DNA from: JBBQWT01 sp038210375
GTDB taxonomy: Bacteria; Acidobacteriota; Terriglobia; Terriglobales; Acidobacteriaceae
Reading direction: 5' to 3'
Assembly: GCA_038210375.1 (NCBI GenBank)
Contig: JBBQWT010000001.1
Location: 62,001-126,000, forward strand
Length of the DNA stretch: 64,000 nucleotides
This document shows positions 15,838 to 24,441 of this stretch, in pieces. How positions within the stretch are numbered: position 1 is the stretch's first letter; every line of letters begins with the position of its first letter. Both the position numbers and the translations under genes were made by a program. The notes below the pieces were generated by a model, which was not told the origin of the DNA, did not search any database, and was given only the letters and a program-made list of their open reading frames with translations.

Positions 15838-16956
15838 ATGAAAATTGAGAGCATTACGCTGCGCGAAATCCAGATGCCGCTCAAGCATTTTTTCGAGACC
15901 AGCTTTGGGCGCACTACCGGTCGCCGCATCCTGCTGGTTACCCTGCATTGCGACGGTCACGATGCATGGGGAGAGTGTGTGGCCGGCGAGCATCCCTATT
16001 ACAGCGAAGAGTCGGTGGAAACAGCCTGGTACGCGATCGAAAACTACCTGGCCCCGGCTTTGGCGGGAAAGACACTGTCGGAGGGCGCGCAGTGCGCGCC
16101 GCTATTCTCGCAGGTGCGCGGCCATCGCATGGCCAAGGCGGCCCTGGAAAACGCGTTATGGGCGGCCGAGGCCGCGGAAAAGAACGTCCCTTTATTCCGG
16201 CTGCTGGGCGGCTCCCGCACGCAGGTGCCTTGCGGGGTTTCCATCGGCATTCAGGAATCGCCGCCAAAGCTGATGGAGAAGATCGCCACCGAGCTCGAAG
16301 CCGGCTACCGGCGCATCAAGGTCAAATGCAAGCCGGGGTGGGACATCGAAATTTTCGCGGAGATCCGGCGGTTGTGGCCGGGAATCACGCTGAGCTGCGA
16401 CGCCAACTCCGCTTATACGGTGGCGGACGCCGGTCATTTGCGAAAATTCGATGAATTCAACCTGATGATGATTGAACAACCGCTGTGGGCCGATGATATT
16501 TTCCATCACGCGGCGTTACAGAAGGAGCTGCGCACCCCGCTTTGCCTGGACGAATCCATTCGTAACAGCCGGGACGCCGCGCTGGCGGCGGCGCTGCACG
16601 CGTGCCGCATTATCAACATCAAGGTGGGACGGGTGGGTGGTTTCAGCGAGGCCATCAAGGTGGACGACGTTTGCCGGGCGAACGGCATACCGGTGTGGTG
16701 TGGAGGCATGCTGGAATCAGGGATCGGCAGAGCGCACAACCTGGCGCTCTCCACGCGGGAAAATTTCAGCCTGCCGGGCGATGTTTCCGCTTCAGCCAGG
16801 TACTGGGCCGAAGATATTATCGATCCCGAGGTCACGGTTTCCGTTGAGGGCTATATCGCCACGCGGGACCAGCCGGGAACGGGGTATGCGATCAAAGAGA
16901 AAATGATCGAGAGCCTGACCACCCGCAAGATCCGCATCGCTCCCCGCACCAACTAG
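15838..16956 (+). CDS. Enolase-superfamily NSAR/OSBS (N-succinylamino acid racemase or o-succinylbenzoate synthase)
   Basis: A 372-residue member of the NSAR/OSBS subgroup. All catalytic residues can be placed: K161-x-K163 in RIKVKCKPG, metal ligands D188 (DANSAY), E213 (IEQPL) and D238 (LDESI), and K262 in NIKVGRVGG. This is nearly the numbering of the Amycolatopsis enzyme. Automatic annotation would call it menC. No other menaquinone gene is seen nearby, and the GNAT partner directly upstream (48-base gap) favours N-succinylamino acid racemase in a D- to L-amino acid conversion route. The two activities often coexist in this subgroup. Confidence 0.92.
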   Translation: MKIESITLREIQMPLKHFFETSFGRTTGRRILLVTLHCDGHDAWGECVAGEHPYYSEESVETAWYAIENYLAPALAGKTLSEGAQCAPLFSQVRGHRMAKAALENALWAAEAAEKNVPLFRLLGGSRTQVPCGVSIGIQESPPKLMEKIATELEAGYRRIKVKCKPGWDIEIFAEIRRLWPGITLSCDANSAYTVADAGHLRKFDEFNLMMIEQPLWADDIFHHAALQKELRTPLCLDESIRNSRDAALAAALHACRIINIKVGRVGGFSEAIKVDDVCRANGIPVWCGGMLESGIGRAHNLALSTRENFSLPGDVSASARYWAEDIIDPEVTVSVEGYIATRDQPGTGYAIKEKMIESLTTRKIRIAPRTN

Positions 16957-16970
16957 AAAGTCTTCCCGCG

Positions 16971-17927
16971 CTAGTTTTTCGAAACCGGGTAGTCAGAAGC
17001 TGGTGTGCTGAGCATCTCTACGCCTTGCTTGAGCGAAATGCCGGGGGAAACGCGGTGAAAATCTGAAAACTCCTGCTCTTCGTCCAAGGTCAAGGATTTG
17101 AAAAACAATGCCTTGCCTTTGAAGTTGAGCTTCAGGGCGGTCAAGGTCCAATAGTCATTGGCGACTTTGGTTTTCACCATGGAAAATTTGCCGCCTTGCT
17201 CCAGGCGCGCCAGCACACCATAGCCAAACTTCACTTCGCGCATGAGGTGGGCGTCCATTTTCACGATGCGCTGGTGTTGTTTATCAATGGTCATGTTGCC
17301 GGCCATGGCGGCGAAAACCGTGGTTTCACGCGACGTGGGCTTGTAATTTGGATTAGGTTCAAACTTGAGATTCACGATCTGTTGCCCCTGGGCTGAAGGG
17401 CCGGCGTAGCTATATATAAAGGCGTCGGGGAAGCTCTGAAACATTTTCTTGACCTGGGCTTCATCCTGCCTGGCTTCGCGCCGCTTCTTTTCCTGGGCGG
17501 CGGGGCTGGCGAGAAAATCCTGCAGTCGCTTGTCGTCGGCGGCGCGCTGCTCCGGGGTGAGCGGCTTGTCGTTAATGGCGATGGTGCGGGCTACGCCGCC
17601 TTGATCGGTATCTACGATTTCCCGGGTCTGGGTCCCGGTGGCGGTGGTCTTGCGAAGCTTGTAGCGCCAGCGGGTGTGGTCTTCATCGGCCGCCTTGAGC
17701 TCATGTTGGACGGTGTTGCGTACCAGCGTTCCGGCGTCGTCGCTGGATCCGGAACTGGCGGTCGAGGCGGGGGCGGTCCTGGTACGCCTGTGGGAAGTTT
17801 TCCGCGCAGGGGACGAGGCGGCAAACACCAGCCCGGCGCATACCGTCATCGCCAGCGCGACGCTCATCAACGCTGATGCAACTTTCACGGTCTTACGCCC
17901 AAGGGTCTTACCATTCACGAGTTTCAT
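16971..17927 (-). CDS. Secreted protein of unknown function
   Basis: From ATG at 17927 the product has 318 residues; the frame continues 15 codons upstream without improving the signal peptide. Residues about 10-36 form a signal peptide (basic start, hydrophobic core with ALMSVALAMTVCAGLVFAA). A Ser/Thr/Arg-rich linker and a charged middle (DKRLQDFLASPAAQEKKRRE) follow, then a beta-rich domain from about 170. The pattern of a lysine-rich region before a beta domain with TIDKQHQRIVKMDAHL is like outer-membrane lipoprotein-sorting or LolA-type folds, but this is a weak resemblance. Convergent with the preceding gene. Confidence 0.75.
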   Translation of the reverse strand: MKLVNGKTLGRKTVKVASALMSVALAMTVCAGLVFAASSPARKTSHRRTRTAPASTASSGSSDDAGTLVRNTVQHELKAADEDHTRWRYKLRKTTATGTQTREIVDTDQGGVARTIAINDKPLTPEQRAADDKRLQDFLASPAAQEKKRREARQDEAQVKKMFQSFPDAFIYSYAGPSAQGQQIVNLKFEPNPNYKPTSRETTVFAAMAGNMTIDKQHQRIVKMDAHLMREVKFGYGVLARLEQGGKFSMVKTKVANDYWTLTALKLNFKGKALFFKSLTLDEEQEFSDFHRVSPGISLKQGVEMLSTPASDYPVSKN

Positions 17928-18302
17928 ATTTGTGCCCGACGACGACCTCTTCCTTAAAAATGTTCGCCACACCAGCTTTTAGATTCAACGCATTTACTTA
18001 CAGTTGCTCCGGGTCAGCAGGGCGGGGAATCCATGGATCTTCGTCCGCAATCCTTGCCATATCAGCGGATGATTTCTATAATTGCGTTCCCTTCATAGAA
18101 CGCATCTAAATAACCAAAGCAGGGAATTGCGCAGCCGCCAAGGTAGCTTGGAGATGAGCTTAGGGTAGCCGGTATTTTCCCATTTTAGGAATCAAGCTAA
18201 GATAAGAGGGAGAAGATATTAGACTCGAAGCTATCCCAATAGATTTAAGTTGACCGGCCCTATTCCCAAAATTTCTCAAATCTCAAGGAGCACTCGATAA
18301 AA
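17928..18302. other. Intergenic region between divergent genes
   Basis: About 375 bases, AT-rich, separating two divergent genes for secreted proteins. It must hold both promoters, but I see no convincing -35/-10 pair, hairpin or repeat. A ribosome site CAAGGAG lies before the 18303 start. Confidence 0.5.
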
Positions 18303-19571
18303 ATGAAGAAACAACTGGCTCTTACATCCCTGTTGGCGGTGATTTTCACGCTGGCTGCCGCCGGACAAACCGCCCAGGGGCAAAAACAAATCAAGGATGC
18401 CGCCGAATACAACGCTTACATTGCCGCTTACAACACGGCTGATCCGGCCGCCAAAGCCGCCGCCATGGAAGCCTTCCTGCAGCAATATCCCAACACCATC
18501 GAGAAGGAAGATGCGATGGAGATTTTGATGGCCGCCTACCAGGCGAGCAACAATGTCGCCAAGGCCGCCGATGCGGCGGCGCGCGCTTTGCAATTGAATC
18601 CTAACAACGTTCGCGCGCTCCTGTTGGAGGTCTATGTAAAGCGCGCCGCTGGAGCTGCGGGCGGGGCTAACGCCGCGGCATCGCTGGCCGAAGCCGCCCA
18701 ATTGGGCGCGCAGGGTGTGACCGCCTTGCAGAGTTATAGCAAGCCCGAAGGAATGGCCGACGCGGACTACCAGAAGTTGAAATCGATCGCCGCCAGCGTG
18801 TTCCATGGAGCCGCGGGGTTTGGCGCCCTGCAAGTGAAGGACTACACCAAGGCCCAGCAGGAATTGCGCGCAGCGGTGGAAGCCAATCCGTCGAACGAGC
18901 CGTCCTCTATTCAGGATGTTTATCCCCTGGCCCTGGCTTACCTCGAAGCCAAGCCGGCTGACGACGTAAACGGACTTTGGTTTATCGCCCGCGCGATCAA
19001 CCTGAGCAATAACAATCCCGCATATATGAAGTATGGACACAGCCGCTATTTGAAATATCACCACGCGGAAGATGGCTGGCAGCAATTGCTGGCTCAGACG
19101 AAAACCACCGCGGTTCCGCCGGCCGATTTCACAATCACAGCCGGACCGCCGCAGCCTTCCCCTTCGGAGCAAGCGGCGAGCATGTTAAAGGAACACGAAC
19201 CTACCCAACTACCATTCAATGCCTGGGAATTCATTATGTCGTCAGGTAATCAAGAAGCTGCGGACAAGGTGTGGACGGCGATCAAAGGGAAAAGAGTCGC
19301 CTTTCAGGGACAAGTGATCAGCTCAACCCGAACAAAATTGACTGTTGCATCAAGTCCGGACGACGCAGCGTCCAAGACAGCAGACGTGGAAGTAACGTTG
19401 AAGACTCCCGTAGCCGTTGCGCCAGCGGTGGGATCAACCGTAAAATTCGTCGGTGAACCAAGTTCATATGACGCCTCGCCATTCATTATGAGAGTTACCG
19501 AGGGAGAGATTGAGGGAAAGGCTCCGGTAAGGCGGGCGACACGTCCCGCTGCCAAGCGCCGCCGTCGCTAG
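18303..19571 (+). CDS. Secreted TPR-like protein
   Basis: A 422-residue exported protein. Signal peptide at 1-26 (MKKQLALTSLLAVIFTLAAAG, cleavage probably near Ala-Gly-Gln). Residues about 35-270 are Ala-rich helical hairpins in the style of tetratricopeptide repeats (AADAAARALQLNPNNVRALLLEVY). After a Pro-rich linker, residues about 325-405 form a beta-rich module, and the tail ends in Arg/Lys. No enzyme motif. Followed by a strong terminator and preceded by AAGGAG, so it is a single-gene unit. Confidence 0.8.
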   Translation: MKKQLALTSLLAVIFTLAAAGQTAQGQKQIKDAAEYNAYIAAYNTADPAAKAAAMEAFLQQYPNTIEKEDAMEILMAAYQASNNVAKAADAAARALQLNPNNVRALLLEVYVKRAAGAAGGANAAASLAEAAQLGAQGVTALQSYSKPEGMADADYQKLKSIAASVFHGAAGFGALQVKDYTKAQQELRAAVEANPSNEPSSIQDVYPLALAYLEAKPADDVNGLWFIARAINLSNNNPAYMKYGHSRYLKYHHAEDGWQQLLAQTKTTAVPPADFTITAGPPQPSPSEQAASMLKEHEPTQLPFNAWEFIMSSGNQEAADKVWTAIKGKRVAFQGQVISSTRTKLTVASSPDDAASKTADVEVTLKTPVAVAPAVGSTVKFVGEPSSYDASPFIMRVTEGEIEGKAPVRRATRPAAKRRRR

Positions 19572-19593
19572 ACTCACCACCTGCAAATCAGAC

Positions 19594-19624
19594 GAGCAGC
19601 CTAAAAGGGGGCTGCTCTTTTTTA
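19594..19624 (+). terminator. Rho-independent terminator
   Basis: Stem GAGCAGCC/GGCTGCTC (19594-19601 with 19610-19617), then seven T; it may also serve the convergent ymdB. Confidence 0.9.
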
Positions 19625-19643
19625 TGGTGTGCGTAGGGTACGG

Positions 19644-20441
19644 CTATTCGGTGAGCATCAGCCGCTTGATGCCGCTGGCCTTGCCGGTGTGCTCGTCGCA
19701 ATCGACGATCACGGCGCAAAAACGCACATCGCCGGTGGCGGGTTGAAAGCGGCCGGGCATGCTGGTGAGAAAGCGTTCGATGACCTGTTCTTTTTGCACC
19801 CCGATCACTCCGTCGTACGGGCCGGTCATGCCGGAGTCGGTCAGGTAGGCCGTACCCTGGGGCAGGATGCGCTCGTCGGCGGTGGGGATGTGGGTATGGG
19901 TTCCGATGAGGGCGGTAATACGCCCGTCGAGGTACCAGCCCATCGCAATTTTTTCTGAAGTCGCCTCGGCATGCAGGTCGACAAAAATTACTTTGGAGGT
20001 GATATTTTTCAGCAACTCGTCAATGGTGCGAAAAGGATCGTCGTTATCGACCATGAACGTGCGTCCCTGCAGGTTGATCACGGCATAATTTATTCCCGCT
20101 TTAGTTTGGCCTTCATACCAGCCAAAACCGGCGCAGGCCGGTGGATAGTTGGCGGGTCGTAAAAGGCGGCGCGGACGGCCGTGGCTGGCTGCGTCGGCTG
20201 ACCGGAGGTATTCGATGATCTCTTTCTTGTCCCAGACGTGATTGCCGGTGGTGAGGACGTCGGCGCCGAGGTCGAAGAGTTCCTCGGCAATCGATGGAGT
20301 CACCCCGAAACCTCCGGCGGAGTTTTCCGCGTTAATGATGGTGAGATCAATGGCGTTGGATTCGACCACGTGGGCGAGATGGTCGCGGACAATTTTGCGG
20401 CCGGGACTGCCGAAGACATCACCCACGAACAAGATTCGCAT
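19644..20441 (-). CDS. ymdB: YmdB/TIGR00282-family metallophosphoesterase
   Basis: A 265-residue member of the calcineurin-like phosphoesterases. Metal-binding motifs are MRILFVGDVFGSPGR (Asp8), INAENSAGG, TTGNHVWDKKEI and later HAEATSEK and GTHTHIPTADE. Bacillus YmdB hydrolyses 2',3'-cyclic nucleotides and alters biofilm and motility; the role here is inferred from family. ATG at 20441. Convergent with the TPR protein; the next gene on the same strand ends upstream of a 133-base gap. Confidence 0.9.
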   Translation of the reverse strand: MRILFVGDVFGSPGRKIVRDHLAHVVESNAIDLTIINAENSAGGFGVTPSIAEELFDLGADVLTTGNHVWDKKEIIEYLRSADAASHGRPRRLLRPANYPPACAGFGWYEGQTKAGINYAVINLQGRTFMVDNDDPFRTIDELLKNITSKVIFVDLHAEATSEKIAMGWYLDGRITALIGTHTHIPTADERILPQGTAYLTDSGMTGPYDGVIGVQKEQVIERFLTSMPGRFQPATGDVRFCAVIVDCDEHTGKASGIKRLMLTE

Positions 20442-20574
20442 AGGCTTGAAATGTTAGCACTGACGCGGTTTTGGTTGCAGGTAATTGGTGATGCCGGTGG
20501 CGAGATTTCTATTGGCCGAAAAACTCCTCAGAACCTCGGTAATTCTCCGCACAAAACGAAATAGACTTTCCTGA

Positions 20575-22107
20575 TTATTGCGCCAGACGGACGGTGCGGA
20601 GGAAGTCAAAGTTGCCTGACGAACTCAGGTGCAGATTGGTCACGCGCGAAGAATGCACTACCACGTTATCGAGGTCCCATAGATTAATGTAAGGCAAGTC
20701 GGTGGCCAGAATCTGCTGCAGTTGCTTGTATAGCGCTGCCCGGGTGGGCTGGTCGGTGGTGCTTCTGGCCTGGTCGATGAGCGTGTCGGCCCTGGGATTG
20801 GAGTAGAAGCTGCGATTGGCGCGCTTGGGAGGAAAGCTTCTGGAATGGAAGGCGTGCTCGAAAATATCGGGATCTTCGTTGCCGCCGATCCAGCGCAATG
20901 AGTAAACCTGGAATGCTCCTTTTTGCACGTCGGAATAAAAAGTGGCAAATTCGTAGGTGCGGATATCAAGCTCGATGCCTACCTGCGCTAATTGCTGCTG
21001 CAGGACGGCGGCCAGCAGCCGCGAGGTTTCTTCCGTGGACGTCTTCATTGTGATTCTGAAGCGATGGCCGTGGATGAGGGTATAGCCGGCCTGATCGAGC
21101 AACTGCCGCGCCTTTTCGGGATTGTAGGCGTATTTCTGCACGTCGCCGGTGTAGGCCCAATGTTGTGGCGGCAGAATGCTGGCTGCCACTTGCGCCTGGT
21201 CCCGCCAGAGGTACCTAATAATGGTCTGGCGGTCGATAGCGTATGCCATCGCCTGGCGCACGCGCACGTCTCGCAGGACCGGGTCGCGCAGGTTAAAGGC
21301 GAGATAGGCGTAGGTCGTTCCCGGCGCCTCCTCGACTATGAGGCTGCGTTCCTTGCGCAGGGCCAGAGCCATATCGGCGGTGAGCGAATTGCTGGTCACA
21401 TCGGCTGTTCCTTTGCGCAACTCCAGGACCCGCGTGGTGTTGTCGGGGATGACGGCGAAGCGTACTCGCTCGACCGAAGGTTTTTCCGCCCAGTAATCTG
21501 GATTGCGTTCAATCACGACTTCGGTGTCGGCCACCATGCTGACGAAACGGAAGGGACCGCTGCCGATAATGTGCTGGGAAAAGTCTTTGCCGCTGCCATA
21601 GGGGACGATGGCGATGGCGCCATCGGAGACATTCCACAGCAGCGTGGCATAAGGTTCTTTGAGGCGAAATACCACGGTGTAAGGGTCGGGCGCGTCCACC
21701 TGCTTTACGAACTGAAAGGTGCTGGCTTTGGGGCTCACTACTTTGCCGGAGATGATGGAATCGAACGTCCATTTCACGTCGCGCGAGGTAAGGGGGGCGC
21801 CATCGTGAAAACGCACGTCGCGGCGCAGGTGGAAGATATAGGTGAGCGGGTCGGGGATTTCCCAGCTCTCAGCCAGCCAGGGCTGCAGGTTGTAGTGCTC
21901 ATCGCGGCGCACCAGCGAGTCAAAGATCAGCTTTCCAATTCGTTCGGATTGCGAATCGGTGCCCACTCGAGGATCGAGATTGGCGGGTCCGCTCTCGATG
22001 ATCATCACCAACGTGTTGCGGGGAGGCGGAGCGGTGCATCCCGTAAATAGAAGCGCGGCGAGGCCCAGGAAGGATATTGCCCGGAGGTGAATTGTTCTGC
22101 TAGTCAT
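20575..22107 (-). CDS. Peptide-type ABC transporter substrate-binding lipoprotein (family 5)
   Basis: From ATG at 22107 the product has 510 residues with a lipobox LLFTGC (Cys24), so it is a membrane-anchored extracytoplasmic protein. The family-5 solute-binding pattern is clear: ESGPANLDPRVGTDSQSERI, LVRRDEHYNLQPWLAESWEIPD, LRRDVRFHDGAPLTSRDVKWTF and late VRQAMAYAIDRQTII. The start codon overlaps the anmK stop, so it is the last gene of the nagZ-anmK unit. No permease or ATPase gene is linked, as with orphan binding proteins such as MppA. Murein peptide is a reasonable ligand guess from context only. Confidence 0.9.
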   Translation of the reverse strand: MTSRTIHLRAISFLGLAALLFTGCTAPPPRNTLVMIIESGPANLDPRVGTDSQSERIGKLIFDSLVRRDEHYNLQPWLAESWEIPDPLTYIFHLRRDVRFHDGAPLTSRDVKWTFDSIISGKVVSPKASTFQFVKQVDAPDPYTVVFRLKEPYATLLWNVSDGAIAIVPYGSGKDFSQHIIGSGPFRFVSMVADTEVVIERNPDYWAEKPSVERVRFAVIPDNTTRVLELRKGTADVTSNSLTADMALALRKERSLIVEEAPGTTYAYLAFNLRDPVLRDVRVRQAMAYAIDRQTIIRYLWRDQAQVAASILPPQHWAYTGDVQKYAYNPEKARQLLDQAGYTLIHGHRFRITMKTSTEETSRLLAAVLQQQLAQVGIELDIRTYEFATFYSDVQKGAFQVYSLRWIGGNEDPDIFEHAFHSRSFPPKRANRSFYSNPRADTLIDQARSTTDQPTRAALYKQLQQILATDLPYINLWDLDNVVVHSSRVTNLHLSSSGNFDFLRTVRLAQ

Positions 22108-23275
22108 AGGCAATCTTTCCCAGCACCGCCGGGCGGCGCGCGCCGGTAGCCGAAGGTATATTGCCGGGACTTCGGCGCCAGGTTTCGTACGCCAGGATGG
22201 CAAAGGCGGCGGCTTCCTTGGCGGCGGCGGGCAAGCCAAATTCTTCGCTGCCGCAAACTCGAAGCCGGGTGCGGCGCCCGCTTCCTGTTGGGCTGGAACC
22301 GGCAACTTCCAATTCGGCGGCCAGCCATCGCACCAGCGTCAGGTTTTTTGTCCCACCGCCGGCGACGATGAACCGGTCGAAGGTATGAATGTCCTGCACA
22401 TTCTTCATGACCGCCTGCGCAATGCTGGCGGAAGTAAGCGCGGTGGCGGTGGCGATGATGTCGGCGCGGGCGGCGTTGCCGCAGAGAGCGACAAATTGCC
22501 GGACAAATTTGTCGCCAAACTGTTCGCGTCCCGCGGATTTGGGGGGCTTGGCGGCGAAGAAAGGATGAGCCAGGGCCCGCCGCAAGGCGCCGGGTAAGAC
22601 CTTGCCGGAAGCGGCAACCGCGCCTCCACGGTCAAAGCGCCGGTGGTAGAGCGATGCCATGAGGGCGTCGATGACCATGTTTCCCGGGCCGGTATCGAAT
22701 GCCAGTACATCCTCAGGAGACGCGCCGGCGGGAATGATAGTGAGGTTGCCGATGCCGCCGATGTTTTGGGCGATGCGTCCCTTGAGCCGGTTTCGGTACA
22801 GCAGGTAATCGAGGAAGGGAACCAGCGGTGCGCCCTGGCCGCCTGCGGACATGTCGGCGGGACGAAAATCAGAAACCACCGGCACGCCCAGGCGTGATGC
22901 GATGCGCGAAGATTCCCCCGTCTGCCAAGTGGTCGTAACCTTCCGTCCGAGAAAATTTTGAGGTTGGCCCTGGTGGTAAAGCGTCTGCCCGTGGCATCCC
23001 ACCAGCTCGATGGCGGCGCCGGAGCGGTGAACGAGCTCCGCGATGCAATCCGCATAGAGCTCGCCCAGCAGCACATTCAGGCGTGATAAATCCGCGACAC
23101 TGGCGCTGCCGGCATTCATCGCGGAAAGAATGAACCGCCGCAGATTTGCGGGATAGGCGAAGCCACGGTGGGCCACCAGCTCGAAGCGGGTCTTGAATCC
23201 TGAGCCGCGAACATTCACCACGGCGACGTCGATTCCATCGGCTGAGGTGCCGCTCATTACGCCGGCAACGATCAT
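22100..23275 (-). CDS. anmK: Anhydro-N-acetylmuramic acid kinase
   Basis: Converts anhydroMurNAc plus ATP and water to MurNAc-6-phosphate in murein recycling. 391 residues, about the family length. The ATP-binding start IVAGVMSGTSADGIDVAVV, the substrate segment CHGQTLYHQ, NIGGIGNLTIIP, DTGPGNMVIDAL and the late FIVAGGGTKNLTL are all family motifs. ATG at 23275 overlaps the end of nagZ by four bases, and its stop overlaps the next start, so the three genes are translationally coupled. Confidence 0.95.
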   Translation of the reverse strand: MIVAGVMSGTSADGIDVAVVNVRGSGFKTRFELVAHRGFAYPANLRRFILSAMNAGSASVADLSRLNVLLGELYADCIAELVHRSGAAIELVGCHGQTLYHQGQPQNFLGRKVTTTWQTGESSRIASRLGVPVVSDFRPADMSAGGQGAPLVPFLDYLLYRNRLKGRIAQNIGGIGNLTIIPAGASPEDVLAFDTGPGNMVIDALMASLYHRRFDRGGAVAASGKVLPGALRRALAHPFFAAKPPKSAGREQFGDKFVRQFVALCGNAARADIIATATALTSASIAQAVMKNVQDIHTFDRFIVAGGGTKNLTLVRWLAAELEVAGSSPTGSGRRTRLRVCGSEEFGLPAAAKEAAAFAILAYETWRRSPGNIPSATGARRPAVLGKIAYD

Positions 23276-24408
23276 GGTCTCGCGGTGGACGAGGCCGCTT
23301 TTGCGTAAGAGGAAATGTTTGTTCCGGCGGCGAGCTGCTGGTTAAAAGCGTGAATCTCTTTTTGCAGCGCTTTGATCCGAGCCGCGGAGGGGTACGGGGG
23401 AAACGCTTTCAGTATGGGGCGGCGCTTCTTGAAGGCGAGGACGCGTTTGGCCGCGAGCGCGATCTTCGCGGCAAACTTCGCACTGCGCTCGGCTTCGCGC
23501 AGAACCGATTCATAGCTTTCGGCGACCAGTTGCTGGTTGTGACACATCAGGAAGATGTCGGAGCCGGCGGCCATGGTTTCTACCGCGATCTCTCCTACGG
23601 AGCCGGCGGCCTGCGCGCCTCCCATTTCCAGATCGTCGGCGACGATCAGCCCGCGATAGCCGATCTTGTCGCGCAGGATGGTGGTGATCCACTTTCGCGA
23701 TAACGAGGCGGGTGTGGAATCTCTAGTTACATCGGGATACGCGGCGTGCGCCACCATGATGAATGGAAGTTGGCGGTGAATTGACCGGTAGGGAAGCAGG
23801 TCCTCTGACCACAGGGCCTTCCAGGTTCTATTCACCACGGGGAGCGCGTGATGGGAGTCAAGATCGGCGGCCCCCAGGCCGGGAAAATGTTTTCCGCAGC
23901 CCAGCACCTTCATCGTTGAAAGGCCTTTAAGAAATTCGCGCGCGTACACTATGGTTTCCGCGGAGTCGTTGGGTATGGTGCGCGTGGTCAGCACTTTGGC
24001 TGATGCTGGAAGGCCGAGATCGAGGACCGGGGCAAAATCTACGTTGAAACCCAGGGCGCGGCATTCGCGTCCGATGATTTCGCCATGTCGCCGATAAAGT
24101 GCGCGCCGGCGCGAGGCCGTGACCTCGAACACCGAGGGCGCGGGCGCCAGCATATTTTTCAGGCGATCCACCGTGCCGCCTTCGAGATCGACGCACAGAA
24201 ATGGCGGGGTGGCGGAGTGGCGATGGGTGGCGGCCAGCATGTCCCAGGTCTGACGGATGCCGGTCAAGTTGCGGGCAAAATAGATCACGCCTCCGGGGGA
24301 GAAATCCCGCAGCGTGGACTGCAGCTCACCTTCAAATCCGGCGCCGTCGAAGCCAACGATCATTACCTGTCCCACCTGGCGGCGTAGATTGGCCAAAGGT
24401 CTGGTCAT
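23272..24408 (-). CDS. nagZ: Beta-N-acetylhexosaminidase (GH3)
   Basis: Removes GlcNAc from GlcNAc-anhydroMurNAc peptides. 378 residues of the glycoside hydrolase 3 fold: QVMIVGFDG, the catalytic loop motif CGKHFPGLGAADLDSHHALP (His of this loop acts in catalysis), MVAHAAYPDVT and the nucleophile Asp in VADDLEMGGA. No signal peptide, so cytoplasmic. It begins 33 bases after mutS ends on the same strand and overlaps anmK by four bases. Confidence 0.94.
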   Translation of the reverse strand: MTRPLANLRRQVGQVMIVGFDGAGFEGELQSTLRDFSPGGVIYFARNLTGIRQTWDMLAATHRHSATPPFLCVDLEGGTVDRLKNMLAPAPSVFEVTASRRRALYRRHGEIIGRECRALGFNVDFAPVLDLGLPASAKVLTTRTIPNDSAETIVYAREFLKGLSTMKVLGCGKHFPGLGAADLDSHHALPVVNRTWKALWSEDLLPYRSIHRQLPFIMVAHAAYPDVTRDSTPASLSRKWITTILRDKIGYRGLIVADDLEMGGAQAAGSVGEIAVETMAAGSDIFLMCHNQQLVAESYESVLREAERSAKFAAKIALAAKRVLAFKKRRPILKAFPPYPSAARIKALQKEIHAFNQQLAAGTNISSYAKAASSTARP

Positions 24409-24441
24409 AGGTCCCTCAAAAAGTAAGTGCTTCTTCCGCCA

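Noticed and set aside
20992..22050. Plus-strand frame of 352 codons opposite the binding lipoprotein
   Set aside because: Shadow; the minus strand has a lipobox and clear family-5 motifs.
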